Assembly: GCA_003665825.1 (NCBI GenBank)
Contig: QPFY01000020.1
Span: 248,001 to 312,000 of the forward strand
Direction of reading: 5' to 3'
Source of the DNA: Microbotryum silenes-acaulis
Lineage: Eukaryota; Basidiomycota; Microbotryomycetes; Microbotryales; Microbotryaceae
DNA: 64,000 bases
Shown here one piece after another: positions 1 to 12,503 of this stretch; the stretch's first letter is position 1, and each line of letters starts with the position of its first letter. Below the pieces are notes generated by a model. It was given only the letters and a program-made list of their open reading frames with translations, did not search any database and was not told the DNA's origin. Both the position numbers and the translations under genes were made by a program.

Positions 1-2
1 GG

Positions 3-704
3 TTCAACACGGCTTCCGTGTCTTCCTCGCCCGAGTCGTCTCGTCCTTCGCTGCGCCATCGATCAGCAACCACGCCTGTGGTCCCCACCCTGCGGAAGGA
101 CATTTGGGAGATGTTCACCAGCGTCCTCAGCCTGGCGATCCAACGCCTCGTGTCGACGCAATTGCTCAAACCTGCCGTCGCTCGACAGTTGCTCGCGTTG
201 CCGATTCATCCGCGGACGCCGAGGCAGTCCAAGGCCGTGCTCAAGTCGATGCAGCATGCTTGGGACGTCGAGTCGGAAGAGGTCGTCAAGTTGTCCCATC
301 CTGCTTGGGCCGGGTTGAAGCACAAGACGGTGTCCCCGGCGTCGTACGCCGATCAATCGATTCAGGTAAGAACATCGGTCTCCTTCCAGGCTACCCCATA
401 GCTTTGAGCGCTGACGATACGATGTCTTAAATAAACAGTTGCTCAAGGTGTTTTGGGAATCCGAAATTCGGTCGATCATGCGTGAGGCCCTTGTTTCCCG
501 AGCGGCGTGCGAGTTCACGCTCGACTGCCTCTGGAATGTCGTCAAAGTGCGTACAGCTCGTTCTTCTTCAGAGATAAAGGAAGTGGACCACTGACGAAGG
601 GTTGTATACCCTTCGACTTGCAGGAGAAGCTTGAAGAAGAAGGCCCGCATCCTCTCGAGCTCGAGGTACAGATCATTCTTCTCAGACGCAAACCCGACGC
701 TTGA
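3..704 (+). CDS. C-terminal part of an unrecognised protein (5' end outside window)
   Basis: The reading frame enters from the left edge. Exons 3-365, 439-546 and 624-704 join in phase through two GT-AG introns of 73 and 77 bases and give 183 residues ending in a TGA stop. The visible part starts with a Ser-rich stretch and continues into a helix-rich region with many Leu, Val and Arg; the last exon is acidic then basic. I see no catalytic motif, membrane segment or signature that I can assign to a family, so no function is given. The exon structure is clear; the identity is not. Confidence 0.6.
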
Positions 705-2727
705 CATGCGGCATCCATCACCAAAAAATGATCCCATCTCTGTTGTTTCTCCGACTTGTGGTACCGTATCGCCGTCATCGCCTCTTGATGTTCAGCGCGA
801 TATCCTACCGTTGGCCACATCAGCCTCTCACCCGACACCTACCCATCGGTGTCGACCAACCTCGAAGGCCATTCGCTTGCCTCGATGAATAGGATCACTT
901 TAATCATAGCGACTACGTTATCACAAGATACACATCGCTGTCCCGTACGACAATCCAGACCTCTCTTGTTTCGCTTTCTCGCTTCTCGGGAGAACCTGCC
1001 TGTCACCGGTCACCTTTCTTTTCACATCTCTCTTCCACGTTCGTTTTCACCTAAACGTTTCAGGGAAACAATAGTGTATAACAAATGTATTGCGATGCTG
1101 GTCATGTGTTTGTATCACCTACCTGACAAGGCCTGCTTGCCTACTACGGCGCGGAAGCAGAATCGGCTAGCCCCGGCAAATCCTCGCTTAGGTTCTGGTC
1201 GTCGGCATAGTCCGAGGCTCAGTCAAAAGCTTAACTTTGCTTTGAGGCCCTCGCGGCGGACCGAGACCCGTGGCCAGCTATTAATATCAGCTCTCGGTGC
1301 ATTTTTGATTCAAGACCTCTGTCCAAACAAGATGCCGTCAACTGAAGTTGAAGTCGATGAGACTCTCAGGACACCTGTTTCCTGCCTGATCTTGCTGCCC
1401 CCTTCGACACTTGGGAAAACTGCCAAATCTCGGAGAGTGAGCGAGCGTGGACTGTTGTGTCCCAGATTGCATTTGGCCTTACGCGGAGTGCGCTGGGGCC
1501 CTCCTATGATCAAAGCTCGAGCCGCTGCGTACCGGAGCAAGGTCCTTCATTAGTTAATCCGTGATGTCATTCGTCTTGCGAGATTTGGGCCGGATAAGTT
1601 TGCCCTTGTCATAGCTTATCAGGAGTTTGCAAAAGACGGTGTTCACCGAGACCACTCTTTTGGGTCGATCGCACGAGGGAGTCCGAGTGTGAGTAGTGGT
1701 GTCGAAAAAAAAACCCAGCAAGCCCGCTAGGTCTAGTGGCGGGGACGATCTGCCGCGGATATCATCTGCTCGGGCTATTTGCCTACACGGTCCTGTGCGG
1801 CGGCGGACTGCTCAACGCTGGTTTGTAGATCTTCCCTTTGTCCCATGTCGAAAAGTAAGAGACGGAACCTGCACAATGCACAGCCTTCAGAAGTCGTCGG
1901 TGTTTAGCGGAGATCAGCGATGAGGCGATAATTTTGGAGTCGTTCCCGAATTTTGGATAACCGGCGGCGACCACTGAACAATGCGATGGTTTAGCTTATT
2001 TCGTAGAGTTTTGAAGCATGTTCATCTTACAAGTCATGTATACACGTGACCGTCGTTGAGATTGTGTCTAAGCTTACAATTATGCTGGACTGGAGCCGTC
2101 CGGCCGGGAGCAAGCGCTGCTCGGCGCATTAAAGGGGGAACGGCGAAAGTTCACTCGGCCGGAAAGCGGGTGTGTAGTTGACTGTGAGGCGCTGTCCAAC
2201 TACAAAATAGGTCCGCATGCACATGGGGACAGTACACCACCCATGGAACGACGTACGTGCGTTACCGAACAGACGGGCGGTGGTGACCTGAGTCGATGAT
2301 CAATTGCAATGCAATGGTCGGTAAATTGGCGTGCCTGCTTGCGCGCGCGTTTGATCGCTCGTTGTACACGCGCGTGGCCCGTGTCTGCCCGTGTGGCCCG
2401 TCGCCCCACAAGACCACAGACGCTGAGGCTGCCCTCGCCCGTCATGAAAACCCCCGCCCGACAACAGGGCACGCGCTAGAATGGGTAGCGGCAGGTAGCG
2501 GCCGGCCGTTTCTCTGTGATCTACCCACAGGCCCCGTCGTTCGCCCTCTTTGTCGCACCCATTCTTGGCCCACTTCTTTGCAACATCTACCATCTCCGAC
2601 CCTTTCCAAGCACTCGTGCTCGACCTACCGCCCTGGGAAGCGCGCGCCGATACGCGCACCGAATCGAGCGGCCTTCGACGTCGACTCCCTCCTCTTGACC
2701 CGGCCTGCGCCTGAACCTGAGCCAAAG
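705..2727. other. 2-kb intergenic stretch upstream of the G alpha gene
   Basis: No coding exon is supported here. The longest open frame (849-1553) has no recognisable domain, no splice-linked neighbours and a composition like translated non-coding DNA. The last 200 bases (about 2520-2727) are C-rich and probably hold the core promoter and 5' UTR of the G alpha gene. No tRNA or 5S rRNA pattern was seen. Confidence 0.5.
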
Positions 2728-4949
2728 ATGGGGTGCGGTGGATCGAAAGAGGACTCGTCGGCCAAGCTGCGCAACGAGGCGATCGACGCCCAGTTGAAGA
2801 AGGACAGGATGATGATGAGGTACGTCGATCTTCCTACTGCCTCGGTCAGGGGGACCAGGAACAACTTCGGTCTTTGTTCCGTAGGTTGGCCAAGTGGTTG
2901 TATGAGCTGTGGTGGTCGTGTTGCGGTCGATGCGTTCGTGGCGTGGTCGCCCTGTCGTTCCCTCTCTCGTGCGGGACGAGGCGCGATCAGCCTCCCTTGT
3001 CTGGGTGGCCCACGCCCTTCCCGGGCGGCTCTCACTCGGGAGAGTGCTCCTCCGTCATGAAGTGCTCGAGACGCACAGCAGCGCCACCGCCTCCGCCTGG
3101 CATACATGGAATACATCACTTCAAGACTGCGAGACTATCAGTTCATTGACCTTGCACCCACTCTGTCACCGCCCTCCAGGAATGAGATGTGAGTCGTGTG
3201 CTCAGGCCCCGTCGAGCTCGGCAGCTCGTTCGGCCCAGCCCTCGATCTTGGCAATCGCAAGGGGCTACTCCAGTGGCCCGAACTCGTTCCCCACGCGGCT
3301 GCGGACGGGCCTTTCGAGGGACATTCCCGATCTCTCAAAATACATTGAGACTTCTGTACTGACATGTGAGCGATTCTTCCGACCCACTAGCAAAATGCTG
3401 CTGCTCGGGGCAGGTGAATCGGGCAAGTCGACGATCCTCAAGCAGATGAAGCTCATTCACCAGGGAACCTACTCGGACAAGGAGCGAGAGAGTTACAAGG
3501 AGATCATTTACAGCAACACGGTTCAGTCGATGCATGTGAGTAGCACCACCATCCACGAATTTCCATCGTCCACGGATTCAAGGGGCACTACACCCCTCCG
3601 GAACCTGCGTTGGCTCCATTTGTTGGGACCATCGATCTCCTGAATCGATGTCTCGTTGCCAACCCCCGAGTCAAAATATTCCCATTTGTAGCGCATGGTC
3701 GTCTGACTCGGAACGTTTCTGCTCGCGTTTCTCTGTTGCGCAGGTCATCTTGGACGCGATGGACGCGATGGGGATCCCTTTGTCATCATCCTCGAGCGCA
3801 CGGTACTCGGAGGTGATCATGACGCAACCGCACCAAATCGAAGCCGACTACCTCGACACGGGAGTGACAGAGGCCATTATGGAGCTGTGGAATGACGCGG
3901 GCGTGCAGAAATGCTTTGGGAGGAGTCGGGAGTACCAGTTGAATGATTCGGCTCAATAGTCAGTCTTCCCACACGCCCCGCGGTTTTCTCTTCGAACGCG
4001 GCTGTCCGGATACTGACTGTGATGTTTGGGTGTTCAGCTACTTTGATTCGATCGCACGAATAGGGTCGAGAAACTACATGCCTTCAGACCAAGGTAGGTT
4101 CAGGCGCAGGTGCATGCCCATCGAAAGAAGGTTAGAACTGACCCCGGACGAACGCGCTTGCTTCAATGCTCTCCCAAGATGTGCTGCGATCCCGTGTCAA
4201 GACAACAGGTATTACAGAAACGAACTTCGAGATCGGGGAGCTCAAGTACCGCATGTTCGACGTTGGAGGGCAGCGGTCCGAACGGAAAAAGTGGATCCAC
4301 TGCTTCGAGAACGTAACCGCGATCGTGTTCCTCGTCGCGATCTCGGAGTACGATCAGATGCTGTATGAAGATGGTGAGTGTAGCTGCTGTACCTTGGTTT
4401 GCTGTTCAAGGCACTGACATTCAGTGGTTATTGCAGAATCGATCAATCGAATGCAGGAAGCGCTGGTGCTCTTTGACTCGATCTGCAACTCGCGCTGGTT
4501 CGTACGGACTTCCATCATCCTCTTCTTGAACAAGGTGGGTTTCTGCTCCTCCATACTCTCGAGCGAATCCCGAATCTCGTCAGCTCACAATTAGCCCGTC
4601 ACAAATAGATCGATCTATTCCGAGAGAAGCTGCCGCGATCGCCGGTCGCCAACTTCTTCCCTGACTACACCGGTGGGGCCGACTTGCAAGCTGCGTGCGA
4701 CTACTTTAGCAGTCGATTCGTCGGCTTGAACCAGAGCTCCGCGAAACAGATTTACGTGAGTACAATCTCAGTGTTGACCAGTTACCTTGGGTCGGGTGAG
4801 CTGACGAGCTCCCCCCCCCCCCCCCCCTATCTCGCTCGAAACAGACACACTTCACCTGCGCGACCGACACAAACCAAATCAAGTTCGTGCTCTCGGCCGT
4901 GAACGATATCGTCATCCAAGTCAACCTTCGTGACTGCGGTCTGCTATAA
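2728..4949 (+). CDS. Heterotrimeric G-protein alpha subunit
   Basis: GTP-binding alpha subunit that relays receptor signals at the plasma membrane. Exons 2728-2819, 3180-3188, 3391-3535, 3744-3958, 4038-4093, 4179-4373, 4437-4534, 4609-4755 and 4845-4949 give exactly 353 aa, the usual length. The start MGCGGS is an N-myristoylation/palmitoylation signal. Visible motifs are the P-loop GAGESGKST (residues 40-48), switch I RVKTTGI, switch [20 protein letters not shown] and the TCAT-type CATDTNQ loop. The C-terminus CGLL has Cys at position -4, the class of residue modified by pertussis toxin in Gi-type subunits, so coupling is Gi-like by inference. Exon 2 has only 9 bases. Numbering among fungal Gpa paralogues cannot be decided from sequence alone. 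Confidence 0.97.
3180..3188 (+). other. 9-nt micro-exon of the G alpha gene
   Basis: Nine bases flanked by CCAG upstream and GTGAGT downstream. They complete the split Arg codon from exon 1, code Asn-Glu and supply two bases of the following Ile codon, giving the conserved NEIKMLLLG run just before the P-loop. Without it the frame is kept but three residues are lost. Confidence 0.88.
4811..4827. repeat. 17-base C homopolymer in the last G alpha intron
   Basis: An uninterrupted run of 17 C residues lies between the 5' splice site (4756) and the acceptor at 4844. It overlaps the position where a pyrimidine tract would be expected. Length may be a sequencing artefact or variable between strains. 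Confidence 0.9.
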
Positions 4950-5543
4950 TGCGCTTCCTCTCAGGCAACCTTATATCCTCCCATTTTCGTTTTCCTCTTG
5001 GGGTTGTTCTTGACACGCTCTCTCTCTCCTCTCTCTCTCTTTCTCTCTTTCTCTCTGGCCCTCTTGCTTCACGAAGTCTTCTTGCTCTTTCATTATAGGC
5101 TTTCCTTCCCCATCTACACCCTTTTCTCGTCTCTCATCACACCTCGTGCAACACCCCAACCCAACCCTCACATCGCATGCAGTCGTTCTTGTGTAATCGT
5201 AAAATGTTATTGCCGTTTTATTTCACCTCGTTTCGAGTACCCCGGCGCTTTCTCTCACTGGCATGCTCGCTTATGTGGCTGAGCGTGTTTGGTCTTGGGA
5301 CGGGCTTAGTTGTACGTAGCAGTGGGTCGACTACTTTGTTCTTTTTCGTATACATTAAAACGACATGTACTTGAAACTTGAGCATACTCCGTCTTTGAAC
5401 CCTGAACCGGGCTTGCGAGGGAGAACAGAAATTGATCACTGGCCGTCGAGCTCGCTAAAAGGAGCGAAGGGATGCTTCATTCACTGAGTCAAGTATAAGG
5501 GAATACATTGCACAATTCTCAGAAGCAGACAGAAGTATCTCTA
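4950..5543. other. Convergent intergenic region with CT-rich microsatellite
   Basis: Lies between the stop of G alpha (plus) and the stop of the ACBD6-like gene (minus). About 5019-5060 is an imperfect CT/CTTT repeat, probably in the 3' UTR of G alpha. No gene is supported. Confidence 0.6.
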
Positions 5544-6588
5544 CTACCGCAACAATTCAAGCAATTCGTCGTGGCCGGCCATCTCGGCGAGTTGGAGCGG
5601 CGTGTTCCCATCTTGGTCCTGATAGAAGAAAGGTCCGATGATTCGTGCTTCGTGCTTCGTGCTTCGTCGAGAAGTCTAGTAGAAGGTGTTAAGCTCACAG
5701 GTATATTCTTATTTGCCCCATACCGAAGCAATATCTTGACAAGGTCCAAATGACCTGTGTACAAGTGATATCAAGCTGGTCAGGTCTCCGCCATGAAAAC
5801 CTCCGAGCAATTCTGCTAGCTTCACTCCTACCTCGGTCCGTCGCAAGGTGTATCGGTGTGAAACCATAGGAATCCAGTTCATCGACGTTGAGATCTTCTT
5901 TGGCTCTTTGTTGGAGATAGGCTTCTAGTTTTGTCGCGTCGCCGTCGAGGGCGAGTTCGTGGACAGGTGATTTAGGGCTGGAAAGAGGAGGAATTTTCAA
6001 TCGATGAGATTATCGCTCGAGGCTGACTCGTTGAGCCGATTAAAAAACTGACGCGTCATCATCCTCTTCATCCTCCTGACTCAACATCGTCGAAACCTTG
6101 ACCATCGCACTACCCACACCCCTACCACTCTCTTCCTTCTTTTCCCCCTTCCCCTCAGCCGCCGCGCTCACCTCCCCCTCCGGAACGTCCAAACCCTGTT
6201 TCTCCAATTCCTCGACCCCTCGTTCAGGTCTCCACCCCAACCTCATCCCTTCCTCAACATAAGCCTCCATCGCATTCGTCCGACTCTCTTCCCCACCCAT
6301 CGAGAACGCAACTTCGTCTCGACCCAACTCATTCCAAGCGTCCCATTTGGCCCTCGTAGAGAAATCCCAAATTGTGGGACGGGGAGTAGAAGGGTAGGGG
6401 GATGAAGTGGCGATTTTGTAGAGAGCGTAGAGATGTAGTTTGATACTGTTGGGTAGGGTAGGGGGTAAGGACTGGATGTAGGTCGTGCAGGAGGTGAAGG
6501 CGGACAGAGAGGAGGAAGAGAGGGAGGAGGTGCAGCGGTTGGGGTCGGGAGGGTTGGAGGTCGTGGCTATGATGCGTTTGATGGACAT
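5544..6588 (-). CDS. ACBD6-like acyl-CoA-binding protein with ankyrin repeats
   Basis: Binds long-chain acyl-CoA through an N-terminal ACB domain; ACBD6-type proteins pair this with C-terminal ankyrin repeats that bind partners. Exons on the minus strand are 6588-6053, 5977-5832, 5754-5699 and 5618-5544, in phase, 270 aa (human ACBD6 is 282). The ACB domain (about residues 25-110) keeps the core LYALYKIATSS with the ligand Tyr and Lys, and KWDAWNELG. Exons 2-4 encode two ankyrin repeats, recognised by GFTPIHLATDRGH, LDLVKILLRYGANKN and DGNTPLQLAEMAGH. Start chosen at the ATG on 6588, which gives the complete ACB domain. The last exons are short but all junctions keep phase. Confidence 0.92.
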
Positions 6589-6889
6589 TGTCCTTGGGGG
6601 CCGGATCGGGGTCGTCGTACAGGAGGAGGGGGGTCGTGGGGGTTTTGGGGCTCGCTTTGGAGCTCAAGAGTGGTGAAAAGGGAATCCCCGCTCACAAGTG
6701 GGGGCCCGCTTTCAACTGCGAGCGCGTGATGAACTCGAGATGACAAGCCACATCGAAATCGTCTGATTACACACCACAAAACTCAAAGAAGCTGAATCAA
6801 CAACAACAAGCGACACACACACGAGATGAGAAGACACATCAGACAAAAAAAGCCAACGCATGCAAACCGCTATACGCCCTTCGCCCAAG

Positions 6890-9062
6890 TCAGGCTACCT
6901 CGCCTGGAACGTGCTCCCTTCCAACCTCATCGGGAGGTCCAACATCCACGACCCTCCTTCTCAACCTCACACCTTCCATCTCTCCACTCCCCGTTCCCAT
7001 CCTCAGCTGAGCGGGGTACAAATCACTCGTATCCTCCTCCTCTTCCGCCAGCGGTGGCAGTCCGAACAAAGCCCCACCGTTCCGCCCACCTCCTCCTGAC
7101 CTCGGAGAACCCGGTAATGAATTCGCTGAAGAGGATAAAGGTGTGGAAGAGGAGATAGGTACGTGGCAGCATGGACAAAACGTTTGGTGGTGGAACCATT
7201 GGGTCAGACAACCGGCGTGGTCTGGACAGCATGCGGCGAAAGAAGAAAAAAAGAGCGAGAAAAACGTTTCGAGGGGGTGGATTAGTTCCTTCGAGCGGCA
7301 TGTTCGGAGCAGCTCGTTCCCGGACTCACATTTGTGTCCACATGGCAGCCTACACTTGGCTCTGACGGTCATCATAGGACCTCTCGCGACCATCTGATCG
7401 TCACCACTTCCCCCACTTGTCGTTGACTCAGCCTTGGGATCAATGCCTTCCTCGATGGAAACACCTTCGAAACAAATCGTGCAAACCCATTCGGAGTCGT
7501 CTGATCCTTCCAATGAGGTCTTGTTCGTGGAAGTGGGAGACGTGTGCTGTTGCTCGGGAAACAATTTGAACACCGTGAAAAGACATTCGATCGTTCTCAA
7601 GAGCGTCATCCTCGCTTGAACGATAGCGTGAACCGTCCCCCTGGCCGTATGGAACAGCAGATGCGGTGCGACCGTAAGAGGGGAGACGGTGGGGAGGAGG
7701 AGCCCACACCGAAGAAGTTGGAGGAGGGTAATGAGTGATAGTGTCACATCGACGAAGAGGGAGATGAGCCATGAGGTGTCGAGTTGGAGTTGGGGCGGTA
7801 GATGCTGTGGTTTGCGCTGGGAAGAATCGGAAGAGAGGCCGGTGTGTATGGGAGGGTATAGGGATGCGGGGGGTGGGAGGGTGGAGGGAAGTATCGAGGT
7901 TGGAATGAGATGCTTGAGCGGTTGTAAGAGACAGAGCATCAAGCCGCATGCCTGTAATGGTAATCAAAAATATTAGGAAAAGAGTCCACTCGTTCGCAGA
8001 ACTCTTGCGACTCACCTCAAGCAGTACAAGATCCCTCAAAGGCCCCTTGCTGATCCCCTCATGGACCTCAATGACCCCGGGGAGCACCCACTGCGCGAAC
8101 GGTACATCATCCCACCCTCCTCTCTTTGCATTCCTCGGACCCCACTGTCCCTCTCGAATCACAGCCGTCCCACCAACCAACAACAACCCCAACACGAGAA
8201 TGGACTTCCAGAACCTGCTCCAGGTCGCTTCGAGTCTCCACCTATACCGACTCATGCGCTTGGAGAAGGAATTTGCCGCGCTCGGGAAAGGCGGTGGCAT
8301 CGGATTCGCCAAGGTCGTTCGAATGATCGAATCCTCAACGACGAGCGCGACCAATTGACCGACCGACAGGGCGTGGATGATGAGCACGAAGAGTTTGAAA
8401 GGTGAGAAAGTGATGCGGAATGAGAGGAATTGCGAGAGAAGCCACAGTCCGAATTCATGGACGGCGTCCGCGAACTCGGAGGAGAGTTCGGCGGAACGGG
8501 CTGAGAAGGACGGGTGCTCGCGTTCGACGCCGGGGCACATGGACCGACCTCGATAGTCGATGGGACATTCGGATTCGTCCATGGACGATGCGGGTGAAGA
8601 AGAAGAGGAGCCGGGAACAGATGTCGAGGCAGAATCTTCGGCGCGCGTCGCAGCCGGTGAAGGTAAATCCGACGGTGAGGGAGAAGACAAAGATGTGCTC
8701 TCGGTCGCTTCTTGAAGCATGAAGGTCGATTTCCTGGGGTTGATGGGCAACGTGTGCCTCTCCGCTTCGTCATGAGGTAAATCGCGGATCGAGGGGGGCG
8801 AGGCCGAAGGCTCGTGGGGCAGCACGTGATCATGCCGTCGAGGCTCGAAGCGACCTGCCAAGGGATCCACTTGAAAGCTGCTCGAACTGACGATCGCTGA
8901 GGGTGCATGGTCAAGGGCATCCACAGAAGACGAGAGGCTGGAGCCCAGCAGATTCGTATAGGGCGCCGGCCGATTTGAGCCTGGAGCGGCCGGTATGAGG
9001 AGGTAGACGAGGAGAATGAGCACGACTTTGTGTCGATACTGCACTTTCCAGGTGTCCAGTGT
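6890..9062 (-). CDS. Multi-pass membrane RING-H2 E3 ubiquitin ligase (Hrd1-like), start unresolved
   Basis: Probable membrane E3 ubiquitin ligase. Exons on the minus strand are about 9062-8016, 7951-7330 and 7221-6890. The N-terminal part has a hydrophobic segment (KVVLILLVYLLI), then a long Ser/Pro-rich stretch, then several hydrophobic helices including LFVLIIHALSVGQLVALVV and SILVLGLLLVGG. The RING-H2 reads CTICFEG, CRLPCGHKYHAGC, CPCCHVPI; the Tyr-His pair that completes it is created by splicing 7330 to 7221, which strongly supports that intron. The helix-then-RING layout resembles Hrd1, but I cannot exclude another TM-RING family. The frame stays open to 9167 with no good ATG, so an upstream exon must carry the start. 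The C-terminal tail is Ser/Gly-rich. Confidence 0.82.
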
Positions 9063-9167
9063 CTGTAGGTTGATGGTCTGAAGGTCAACTCCTATGCACT
9101 GCACCGTAATTGGCTTCCGGTTTCGACTTGGTGGGATGAGAAGTGACCTAGTCGGACAGACCCCCAC

Positions 9168-10155
9168 CAGCCCCGGTCCCGGCCGTCCGACAGTCGTCTC
9201 GAACAGCCAAGGCCGGCGATCCCCGCAAGCACACGCTCCTGATGACTGGGGCAGTGCCGGTATGAAGGACTAATGGGAATCACTGTCACGATGAAATGCC
9301 GAGCTCGACAAGGACGTCTAGGCATAATCGAGCACCCATTGTGCGGTGATGGAACACCCATCATTGTGTTCGGGAACGCTCGGCGCTCAGTATCAGTCGC
9401 GAGAGAGAGAGCCGGCGATCGAACCGGAACGAACCAGTCCGCAGCTTCAAAGAAGAATGACTCGCCTCTGGGTTGGCAAGTGAAGACCACATGGTTGTGC
9501 TTCTTCGATCACGGTGATCACACACGCAGCCGAGGCTGGTGATGTGGCGATGGTGCGAGCGATGGGAACGGAGATGGCGCACGACAACGGGAGGCGGTCA
9601 AACCTCGGACTCCCGGAGTCATCATCGAGTTTGCGCGAATGCTGGAGCCGATGAACGGAAAAGGGAGTCGCCGAGTCGCTTTCTGTCATGTTGGCCCTAG
9701 GTCCGGCCAGTTCACGCTCGGAGGTTATTCTTGCCTTTGCAGCTTCCTACAGTAGGAACGGACGGACCGCCGGCTTATACACTCCGACTCCGAGTCGGGG
9801 GAAGTGAATATCAAGTTCTATAGTCCGAAAACCTTTCGCTGGCCAACCCAGCTGAGGAAGCAACACATCAGCGATTGGGGATCCAGAGGTCATCTTACTG
9901 TACGCTATTCCTCGATGCAGAGGGTTGCGCACATCTCGAGTCCACGCGTTGCCCAACACCACTGCAGTCGCCGGAAATCCTGCAGGGTCCGTGCGCCCAC
10001 TTTCAAAAGGCGCAGGCGGCTGGTGTGGGTATGCTGGGCCCTCGCCGCTCGCCGCGTCGTTCGCGCTCTCGCCACGCACGCGTCATCGCCGCCGTCCCCT
10101 AAACACCTCCTCCTCGACTCTTTTCCTACCTCTCCCCCCCATCTCTACCCCCGAG
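9168..10155. other. Intergenic region between the divergent RING ligase and RPT6 genes
   Basis: The two genes are divergent. The left half may contain the unresolved first exon of the RING gene on the minus strand; open frames there (for example 9092-9490) have no recognisable domain. The right 250 bases should hold the RPT6 promoter and leader. No proteasome-type regulatory element could be identified with confidence. Confidence 0.4.
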
Positions 10156-11974
<1,819 letters not shown>

Positions 11975-12503
11975 GCGAGGGACTTTTTGTTTTTTGTAAT
12001 TCTGTTTGTCGAAGGAACGTCGATGATCATTATGAGATTTTGAGAGTTTAAATGGGCCAGGCAGGGCTCATGGCCCGGGACCCGGGTACGACATCGGCTC
12101 CTTGTAGGGCTGGCTTGTGCCGGAGGGTTCGTCTCGAAAAATCCAACTCGACGAAATAAAAAGGAAAATGGGTTAATGCCGCGAGCAAATGGTGCAATTA
12201 CATATTACGCGCTGGGAAAAAGGAAAGGAAATAGAGTCTAGCGCCTCGAACCTTTTCGGTATTGATCTGCACGTGTTATCAATACTCTATTTGGGATGGG
12301 GCAGGCCTCCTTGCGGTTGTCATCCCACTCGATCTGTGCAGGAAAGACTTGCAGTGAGCCTGACAATTTTGCCGGAAAATAGTTTTGCTTCGATCAGCTT
12401 GGATCGGCGATCTTCGGCGATCTGCTGCGAGCGAACGCGGGGGCTCTCTTTCCTTTCGGCCTCGTGGTTTGATCAACGCGTTGCGGGCGCCGTTCTTCCC
12501 ACG
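11975..12503. other. Intergenic region between RPT6 and the phosphatase gene
   Basis: Contains the 3' region of RPT6 and the leader of the following gene, both on the plus strand. No exon, RNA gene or repeat is supported. Confidence 0.5.

Noticed and set aside
849..1553. 234-codon open frame
   Set aside because: No domain, no splice-linked exons, composition of non-coding DNA; starts at a non-ATG codon context and lies in the promoter side of G alpha.
9092..9490. Minus-strand open frame beginning with ATG, possible first exon of the RING gene
   Set aside because: No splice junction could be found that joins it in phase to the hydrophobic start at 9062 with confidence.
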